From Lunularia cruciata (taxonomy: Eukaryota > Streptophyta > Marchantiopsida > Lunulariales > Lunulariaceae): 64,000 nucleotides of DNA. The position numbers and the translations under genes are program-made. The stretch is taken from positions 53,720,593-53,784,592 of the forward strand of contig OX419759.1 in NCBI GenBank assembly GCA_948567375.1. The letters are read 5' to 3'. A model generated the notes under the pieces. The model was not told the origin of the DNA and made no database searches. It saw only the letters and a list, made by a program, of their open reading frames with translations. Below, one piece after another: positions 56,249 to 64,000 of the stretch (position 1 is the stretch's first letter; every line of letters begins with the position of its first letter).

Positions 56249-59200
56249 GTGAGCCTTGGTTTGGCAGAGCAACATAGGATGCGCTTGATAGGTATCATCA
56301 CTCGGACACTTATGAGCCCTATGCCTATTGAGACAATTCAGGCTCATGCTAGGGGCAATGGACCAAGTGGACATGGTATTCTTGGGACACAGCCAATAGC
56401 TATTAGGGAGCTTGGAGAGTGGTCTACTTGGAGTCCATCCAGGTGAGCGTAGGCTACTTGGATTACACCCTTAGTCTACTTGGGATGCAGCTAAAGGACA
56501 TGTGGAGCTTGCAACCAAAGTGGAAGGAGTTTTTCACATAGAGGTTGGAACCTCTAGTGGTTGGAGGCATGACACTACTGCTCCCAAGGGTCTAGTGTAG
56601 CAGCCAGTCAATACATCTTCCACTCCTATGACAATTATAGAGGATACTTGGGAGCCAGATATTGGACCCAAGCTTACAAGAGAGGAAAGACAAAGAGTTT
56701 GAAGGTTCTTAAGAAACTACACAAGTTGTTTTGCCTTCAATATGAAGGATTTGGGTGCTCTAACGGATTGAGCTGACTAGCAATACACCAATTTTCCAAC
56801 GTCCTTATCACTATAGTGACATGGAGAGGACATTGATTAAGAGTCGAAGTAGAGATCTTTTTGAGGCTGGTTTGGTGAAGATCTCACATAGAGAGTATGC
56901 ATTAGCTACAGTGATGCCAGCCAAGAAGGATATGCATGGCAACTACATAGATAGGCGGATGTGTGGAGATTACCATCATATCAACCGACAGACTAGGGCT
57001 GATCGGTATGCCGTGCCTACACCAGAGAGATTTTTGATGCAATTGGGCATACAAAGGTCTTCAGTACTTTGGATCTTCAAGCAGAATATCATCAATTGTC
57101 GATTAGGGAGGAAGATAAGTCCAAGACAACATTTTGGGCTATCAATCCTCACGGTAAGGATGTGTTATATCAATGGAGGTTCTTACCATTTGGGTTAAAG
57201 AATGCTCCTATTGAGTTCCAAAGGGTCATGGATAGGATCCTAGCTGGATTGGATTTTGCTCGGTGCTATACTAATGATACTTTAGTCTATAGCACTACTA
57301 TGGAGGAGCATGAGAGACAGTTGTTGGAAGTGTTTGAGAGGTTGAGATCTAATGGACTCAAATTACATCTTGGGAAGTGTAGGTTCTTCCATGAGCAGGT
57401 TGAGTATTTAGGTCACACTATCTACCCTGGAGGACTTGGTGTTCAGCAGACCAAGGTGGAGGCTATTGCACGTATTCCTTGGCCTACGGATGTGAGCAGA
57501 GTGTGAGCATTCCTTGGGTTGCTGAACTTCTATTGCTGTTATGTTAGAGGATTTAGTGCCATTGCCAAGGCCTTGACAAAGCTGACCAAGCTTACACAAG
57601 AGTGGTGTTGGGGAGATGAGTAGGAGAGAGCTTTTGTAGAGCTCAAGGAGAGATTGACATCTTCTCTTATTTTGAGGAGACCAATCAGAGGACGACCATT
57701 TCAAGTTCATACTGATTGGAATATGTTAGGGCTTGGAGCCGTGCTCACCCAGCATGATGATGAGGGGAAGGAGTTTGTGGTGGCATATGCTAGTTGCTCC
57801 AACAATTCAGCGGAAGCAAAGTATAGTTCATATGAGGAAGAGTGCTTGGCAGCAGTTTGGGCATTTACCTATTTGGTAACCTCTTCACTCTCAATACTGA
57901 TCATCAGCCACTGAAGTGGTTGATGGAGTCCAACAAGCTTTAGGGAAGCTTGCACAATGGGCTTTGATTCTACAAGAGTATGATTTCACGGGTGTTCATG
58001 GAACTGGAGTGGTGAACTGTGATGCATATGGGTTGAGTAGAAACCCATGTCCCAGCCAGCAAGATCAAACTAGAGCACATTAGCATGGTGAGACAGATGA
58101 GGAGATGGTGCTAGATTGGCATGCATCGGCCTTTCTGTGTATATTTTTTGAGGCTTTGGTGGTATCTCTCTTAGCACATAGAGGAGGAGTTATGGAGGTC
58201 ATAGATCCAAAGAGTGAAGATATTGGTACAATTCAACGAGACATTCATGGTGACATCTTAGTGATGGACTATCTTTGCATTGGTGTTGTGGGTGGCACAA
58301 TTGGGGCCAAGGAGAGATATCATGTTCTTCAACAAGCCAGACGGTTTAGATTGGAGGGCAGATACATTTTGCGTGTATGGGAGGATAGTAGAGTGAGAAT
58401 AGTACCATTTCCATCTCAAAGACTATAGCTAGTCCGTCATGCTCATGAGGAGCTAGGACATTTTGGAGTAAAGCATACATATAGTTTACTCTAGAGTCAC
58501 TATTGGTGGCACGGTATGCAGACCAAGGTACAACAATTTGTTGCCAGATGTGTGGTTTGTGACTGAGTTAGAGCATCATTCAATGCTCCTACACCATAGT
58601 TACACCCATTACCTATCATGGGATTGTGTTACTATTGGAGTTTGGACTTTGTCGGACCTTTACTATTGACTATGAGACATCACCGGTATGTTTATGGTGA
58701 TAGTGGAGCACTTCTCCAAGTAGATTGAGTTGGTGGCACTTCTTGACAAGTCTAGTGAAGGGACAACTTACTCGTTCCTAGATCATGTTCTTAGTCATTT
58801 TGATGCACCATTTGAGGTTTTGACTGATCAGGGTATAGAGTTCTTGGGGGAGTTTTAGGTCTTGTGTGACAAGGCTTTGATTGACCATTGTACTACATCC
58901 CAAGATCACCCTAAGGCAGATAGCTTAGCAGAGAGAGTGGTTCAGATGGTGAAGAGAGGATTGCAAAAGTATGGTTTACAGAGAGGCCACTTGGGAGATT
59001 AGGATCTCCAATTACCTTGGTTGGCCATGGGCTATTGGTTCAGCCGGCAAGACTCCTTAGCATCCTTCTCTCCTTACTTTTTACTCTATAGATGAGATCC
59101 AAATTTACCTTCAACTATTTTTTGAGATGCTACTATAGTCTTGGACTTGGATGATCCAGATGTATGGGTGAGCGCATGTTCTCAACGGGCATAGATCTTT

Positions 59201-59683
59201 TGGAGAGTCATGTTGATGGCCTTTGAGAACTTGGTAATTTCTCAGCATAGGGATACCTTATGTTATGCTACTATTCAAGGAGAAGGTTATAGACCCTTGA
59301 TTCGTTGATTTCATCCAAATGACTATGTATATCTACAACAAACAGCACCGACGACACTTGATGTTTTGACAAGCCGCACCATCTTGAGAGTGCATGAGTT
59401 TTTGCCATCTAGAGTCCTTGTGTTAGAAGGACGTAATGGTGTTGTTTGGAAGGATCATGTGCACAATTGTGTGCCATGCCACCTCCCAAACATTCATGGT
59501 ACTATGGACCTAAGCTTGGCACTTGTACGTGCAAGCTTGAGGTGTATGTTATGTGGCTCTTCTGGTGGAGTTACTACTATGTTAGTGTGTGATAGCTATT
59601 CAAGAGGATGGCATATGGCATGTATGACTCCTCCCCTTATAGTGGTTCCTCAAGGACAGTGGTTATGTCCTAGATGTACTTGA
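56249..59683 (+). pseudogene. Element H pol: linker, RT, RNase H, integrase, PHD finger
   Basis: The linker SLGLAEQHRMRLIGI continues straight from the methyltransferase end. RT: EEDKSKTTFWAINPHGKDVL and FLPFGLKNAPIEFQRVMD, but the active site reads YTND at about 57270 instead of YIDD. RNase H is near 57700-57900. Integrase keeps SLDFVGPLL, EVLTDQG and AERVVQ (all three acidic catalytic residues), though with stops and shifts. The tail TILRVHEFLPSRVLVLEGRN leads to the PHD finger. Confidence 0.82.
59543..59680 (+). other. PHD finger of element H
   Basis: CMLCGSSGGVTTMLVCDSY, SRGWHMACMTPP and GQWLCPRCT; 138 nt as in A and F. Seven of eight zinc ligands are kept, with the fourth Cys changed to Tyr (TGT/TGC to TAT). 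Directly followed by the pol stop. Confidence 0.8.
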
Positions 59684-59852
59684 ACTATAGCTAGTTCATT
59701 CTTTATATGGTATAGATTGTAGACATGCAACTAACGATGGGGCTCCATAGCATCCGGCCTTCTGACCTTTGCCCATCATAGGGTATATCATATACTTGGA
59801 GTAGATGGCTATTTGGAGTTAAAGGGACCTAACCGCCAGCTAGGGGGGCAAT

Positions 59853-60515
59853 TGTGGCACTTTAGAGTCTGTGTATGACTTATGTGTGAGTTGTGTTTTT
59901 ATAGTGTATGATGTTGATAGTGATGTATGTTATGTAGCTGTGTATATACGCACAATAGCTGTCATGCCATTTGTAGTGTTGCATCTAGATTGCTTGGACA
60001 TTAGAGTTGTAGTGATAGTAGTTAGAGGTATTTCAGCAATTTCCCATAGATTACTTTCCGATGGTCGGATTTTGTGTTCGGGGTACTGACTTCACGGTGG
60101 GGCCCATCATCACTTTGTACCATTTGCATCGTCAAATGTGCCATCAATGGGACCGTTAGGGTTCCAAACCTAGCTCGAGTCCAAGGGTATACTTTCAAAG
60201 TGCAGCTCCAAAGAGCTCACTTCTCTTATGTTGAGCCTTCAAGTTCTTGGCTATGGTGGACAAAGACCGGCAAGCATCACATGGATTCTCTTAGCTAGAG
60301 TGGGTGTAGCTTGACTATAATCAGTGCCCAGTTGTTGGCAATTTATAGAGTGATAGATCAACTATTGATCTGAGTTGAGTTGATTCAAGTGTTGTAAACA
60401 ATCTGATTATTGTGGCATTTTAGAGTCTGTGTATGACTTATGTGTGAGTTGTACTTCTATAATGTATGATGTTGACAGCAATGTATGTTGTGTAGCGATA
60501 TATATACGCACGACA
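59853..60515 (+). repeat. 3' LTR of element H, 105-bp units at both ends
   Basis: Starts TGTGGCACTTTAG after the purine tract. Unit r1 is 59853-59957. A middle of about 450 bp (GCTGTCATGCCATTTGTAGTG to CAATCTGATTAT, 59958-60410) follows, then r2 at 60411-60515 (TGTGGCATTTTAG to CACGACA). The layout is identical to the element A 3' LTR once B is removed. Confidence 0.75.
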
Positions 60516-61662
60516 TACAATCTAGTAGGATGGGCAGATTTTGCCAAACAATGACCAAGATCTATTCTAAACTAGTTAGCCTCATGCCAGCAAGTTGGCT
60601 TGCTGGCCCTTCGAGGCCTTCGTAGCCTCTCATAGCCCACAGCCCTATGCATCAAAGCCTCTAAATGCCCAAATGAGGCCTTTCTTCTTGCCACTTCGAA
60701 CCCTCTCCAAATTTGGCAAAACTCCTCCAAACTTGTGAAACTCCTCTAAATCTGGCCAACCAGCAAAACTCCTCCAAATCTGACCAAAATCTGACGTAAA
60801 CTCCAGCAAAAATCTGACATAAACCCTAAAGTTGGTTGACCACCAAATTGAAAAAATGGGTTTTTCCAAATCACAAATTCACGAGGATAGGTTCCCAACT
60901 CCACTTTCAATTTTACTTTCTGAGCCCAACTCGCAACAAATTGGTTTTGCCTTCACCTCCTGAGCTCAAAATCACAACCACTGCTCAAAAATTTACTTCT
61001 TCTTTGCTCAAAAATTCTCCAACGCTTCCGCACACCGTCTATCTCACTGCCAAATCTACATCAATTGAACGAGCTTTTGCACACTAGGGAAAACTTGAGC
61101 TCCGATCGAGCTACCAACAATCAGCGAGTCTTGGAGATACCACCAACACTCTCAATTCCTGCACCCAATTTCCCCTTGACTTCACTTATCTGATGTAATC
61201 AGATTGTTTACAACTCTCAACTCAACTCAACTCAACTCAGATCAATACTTGATCTGTCACTCCATAAATTATCAACAACTAGGCCCTGATTACAATCAAG
61301 CCACACCCACTCTTGCTAAGAGAATCCAAGTGACGCTCACCGGCCTCTGTCCACCATAGCCAAGAACTCGAAGGCTCAACATCAAAGAAGTGAACTCTTT
61401 GGAATTGCACTTCAAAAGTATACCCCTGGACTCGAGCTAGGTATGGAACCCTAACGGTCCCGTTGATGGCACACTCAACGGTGCGAACGATGCAAAGTGA
61501 CGGAGTGCCCCACCATGAAATTAGTACCACGAATATAAAATTTGACTGTCAAATAATAGTCTATGGGAAATTGCTGAAATACCTTTAACTACTATCACTG
61601 CAATTCCCGTGTCCGATTCCCTTGTCCGAGCATTCTAAATGCAATACTACAAATGGCGTGAT
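60516..61662 (-). repeat. Inverted LTR fragment K
   Basis: Minus-strand copy of the long LTR, closely similar to 20165-21424 and 1001-1928. It begins (right side) near TATCACGCCATTTGTAG at 61662 and runs to CTACTAGATTGTA at 60516, lacking the last 150 or so bp seen in A. With the H 3' LTR it forms a roughly 450-bp inverted repeat. No internal retroelement sequence accompanies it. Confidence 0.75.
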
Positions 61663-61680
61663 AGTGCAAGAGGGCAAATT

Positions 61681-61792
61681 TCTCATATAGACTCTGTCGG
61701 GGCCTAGCCCCATTTTATCTTTTTTGTCTCTCCCTTGTATTGCTTGACGGGTTCTTCCTATCCTTCATGTTCTCTAAGAAGGTCTCATAGAC
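61681..61792 (-). mobile_element. Short retroposon related to 17614-17751
   Basis: Contains GGGGCCTAGCCCCA and TCTTTTTTGTCTCTCCCTTG, matching the 17630-17735 insert. It is bounded by TCTCATATAGAC (61681-61692) and TCTCATAGAC (61783-61792), an imperfect direct repeat that may be its target duplication. Confidence 0.6.
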
Positions 61793-62729
61793 CGGACCAT
61801 GATACTAAATACTACTCTAATCGGACGGTTTGCTCTTTAACCTAGATGTTAATTGACAGAAAAACAAGCACTTAATATAGTGCTGAAGTTCGCGAGGAAT
61901 CCCCCGCAAAATGAAATCTCAAGGTCGGGAGCTTTGACAACGATATTTGCAGAGGTGTCAACCTAGCAAACAGGTGTCAACCTAGACGCTCCATCAAATA
62001 TTAGTGCATACAGGCCCCAAGAACTTGCCATTTTGAAGATCTCTAGCACTAACATGAGAGAAGAGCACGCAGCCAATAACAATCTAATACTGGAGGTCAT
62101 CCCGGCAGCTATTCTCGCCGATTTTCTACTCGTAGGAGAGAACCTTGGACGGTTGAATACGACGGCCGTTGGTGCTCAGTTGCCAAGGCTAATGATCCAG
62201 GCCGCGTGACATGCGGCAGTCGATTTATGTATGCCCATTGTTATCCGCGTGAATAAGCAAAGTACTGTACACGCAGCACTTGCCGTCCTACTCATCATAA
62301 GGGATGTAGGTAATGATCTTGGCAAGTATCCCCGTACCCTATGTCTTTTCCTGGTAAGGGCTTGATGGGTTTGGCTGTCTTTCTTGTTATCACACGTGGG
62401 TGTTCTTTCTCTCCGTACCAGAAATGTCGAGAAGAAAACGTATTTTTGTTAAAATTTAATTAATTTTTATTTTATAAATTTCTATTATAATTGTACGATA
62501 CAAACGTAGTATCTTATGACTTTTTTTTTTGGATTTTTCCCAGAAAACGGACTCTATGTTTTTTAATTCGAATTATATTTTCAACTTAATGTCTAGGTGT
62601 TTAGAAATTTATAAATATTAAACTTCATACGCAGGATATATAGCTCCAGAGTTATTTGATACGCAAGACATTTTAAATGTTACGAATCGACTATTCATTG
62701 GTGATTTACGGTTATTAACTTAGCCAAAC

Positions 62730-62816
62730 ATAAGAGACACACAAGAGAGAAAAGGGAGACCGCGTAGAAAGCACGAAGGATGGGAAGAACGAGACGAAGG
62801 ATAAGAGACACCCAAG
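62730..62816 (+). mobile_element. Short retroposon fragment, opposite orientation
   Basis: A 55-bp insert carrying GAGACCGCGTAGAAAGC and ACGAAGGATGGGAAGA, shared with the minus strand of 17630-17735. It lies between ATAAGAGACACACAAG (62730-62745) and ATAAGAGACACCCAAG (62801-62816), a 16-bp direct repeat with one mismatch. Confidence 0.6.
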
Positions 62817-64000
62817 TAGATCTCATCTTAATTCAGAGATATGCTACAATTTCATTTCATTTCAAATATCATGTTTCTAGACAATTTCTTGGAACGTCCG
62901 ACCCGGTTATATAGGGACTTCTCTTAAATAAATCCTTGAACAGATCAGGAGACGATGTGATACTTGGCGTGAAAAAAACATCGAAGAAATTTCGCAAAAC
63001 TTGGATTACGGACAACTCGTAATAAGGTTATTTACTTTGACTAATTACTTAAGACAGCATGCTTTTACCGCAATGCTATAAACGGAACTTCGAGCATTGG
63101 CTCATATGTATACATATTATGCCGATACGAATATAATAAATATAGATCATCTAAAAGATAAATATAGCAGCCACTAGGAAGAACGGGAATTCAGCTGATT
63201 CAGACGCGTGGCTAGAAAGGGTCATTCTTTGGCAGATTGTTATTTGTCGCCTCCTTCAAATCCAACGATCTTTCGAGCCCCCTCGAACCCAATGAGAGTT
63301 AATAGGGTTAGAGGCCCATCTACTACAACTGAAGTAATTAACTTCTCATTTACAACGGAGTTATGCTGGAAGCAATTCATCAGGGCTTTTACTGTTTTCC
63401 ACCGAGGAGCTGAACCGAAGGCCATAATCCAGTGGACGGAATAAGTCTGTCGCTTCAATTGCATTGCGAAAGTCCATACTCGTTGGCGTTATTTGCATGC
63501 CAAAGTAAGCAGCAAATTTGTTTAAAGGAGTAATTAGCTAATTTGAATAATCGTCTGTAGTTGGTAGGAACTTTCGCCAAATTGGCAACGTTTCACACTA
63601 TAACTAGTCTGGAGGTAATTCGTTAAGCCTGCAACGTAGTACAGTCGCATTCACGACTCACAGTGCAAATCAGCAAAGACTCCTGTTTGGTGCATCGTAT
63701 TGAGCATCGGATTCAACGAATCTGTGTGGAACTAACCTGCTGAAGTATCTGGGGAGTCTCTAGCTCCGACCTACGATGTTCCTGTTGGAACTCATGCGCT
63801 TCTGCAAGTAAGCTCCGTCTAAATAGACCGTAACGGTCAATGCCGGACACAGTCAACTTGGTGGAGCCCACCAGAGGTACTGTAGTTCACCGTGCTCGTC
63901 GGAAAAGAAAACTGCGTCAAATACTACACGGTTGAGTTAGTCTATGCCAGGACGACAATGAAGGTATCAATATTTCATGGCAGTTGAATGCTTGGATTTT
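62817..64000. other. Right end of window, no gene recognised
   Basis: Mixed AT-rich and CpG-containing sequence with only short ORFs. 63208-63444 is open but has no recognisable domain. No LTR similarity was seen, so this may be a return to non-repeat host sequence. Confidence 0.35.

Larger units (their letters stand above)
54094..60515 (+). mobile_element. Retrotransposon H: plus-strand Ty3/gypsy with DNA methyltransferase and PHD finger
   Basis: Collinear with A and F: gag end, protease, complete linker, methyltransferase, RT, RNase H, integrase, PHD finger (to 59683), purine tract AGGGGGGCAAT (59842-59852) and 3' LTR (59853-60515). The left edge is cut at the G boundary, at a point corresponding to about 46080 in F, so H and F are not two halves of one copy. 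It has several frameshifts but keeps catalytic residues lost in A. Confidence 0.85.

Noticed and set aside
40139..60515. F and H as two halves of one element split by G
   Set aside because: They lie on opposite strands and both contain protease to PHD, so they are separate copies.
1..64000. CRISPR arrays, operons, bacterial promoters
   Set aside because: Introns, plant-type SET gene and LTR retrotransposons show a eukaryotic nuclear genome; the tandem repeats lack CRISPR spacing.
1..64000. tRNA, rRNA or snRNA genes
   Set aside because: I saw no convincing cloverleaf boxes or conserved rRNA blocks by reading; a tRNAscan or Infernal run would settle it.

Overview
This is nuclear DNA of a streptophyte, most likely a land plant. 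It holds one real intron-containing host gene, an ASHR3/SDG4-type histone methyltransferase (PHD-like Cys/His region, AWS and SET). The rest is mostly decayed transposable elements: nested Ty3/gypsy LTR retrotransposons, a FAR1/MULE transposase, and a less familiar TGTG...CACA repeat. Introns of roughly 100-1500 bp and the heavy Ty3/gypsy load would suit a bryophyte or another non-angiosperm plant, but I cannot name the species.

Layout. 1-1928: minus-strand gag fragment, leader and LTR. About 2570-7700: minus-strand FAR1/MULE transposase pseudogene, split by element C (2728-6486). 7.7-10.4 kb: no recognised gene; an (AT)n microsatellite and a degenerate tandem repeat of about 170 bp lie upstream of the host gene. 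10494-16833: ASHR3-like gene, eleven coding exons. 16.8-20.2 kb: intergenic, with one short retroposon bounded by a 16-bp direct repeat. 20.2-31.1 kb: retrotransposon A (+), with element B (26886-30732) inserted in its 3' LTR. 31.9-33.6 kb: LTR and leader of a related element (E). 34.4-39.1 kb: old relative of B and C (D). 40.1-46.3 kb: retrotransposon F (-). 46341-54093: complete but decayed Ty3/gypsy element G with 690-bp LTRs. 54.1-60.5 kb: retrotransposon H (+). 60.5-61.7 kb: inverted LTR fragment K. 61.7-64 kb: two more short retroposons, otherwise nothing recognised.

The main discovery candidate is the A/F/H family. Its polyprotein reads gag - aspartic protease - C5-cytosine DNA methyltransferase - reverse transcriptase - RNase H - integrase - PHD finger. 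The methyltransferase has canonical motif order (I, II, IV, VI, VIII, IX, X) and looks DNMT3-like. In copy A the methyltransferase C-terminus, RT, RNase H, integrase and PHD share one reading frame. So a retroelement carries both a DNA-methylation writer and a chromatin-reader-type finger in place of the usual integrase chromodomain. All copies here are broken, many by TAG/TGA codons consistent with C-to-T decay.

A second candidate is the B/C/D family: about 3.8-kb units with TGTG...CACA ends and 5-bp target duplications. They encode a protein of roughly 880 residues with a conserved N-terminal region and a long coiled coil, and I see no polymerase or transposase in them.
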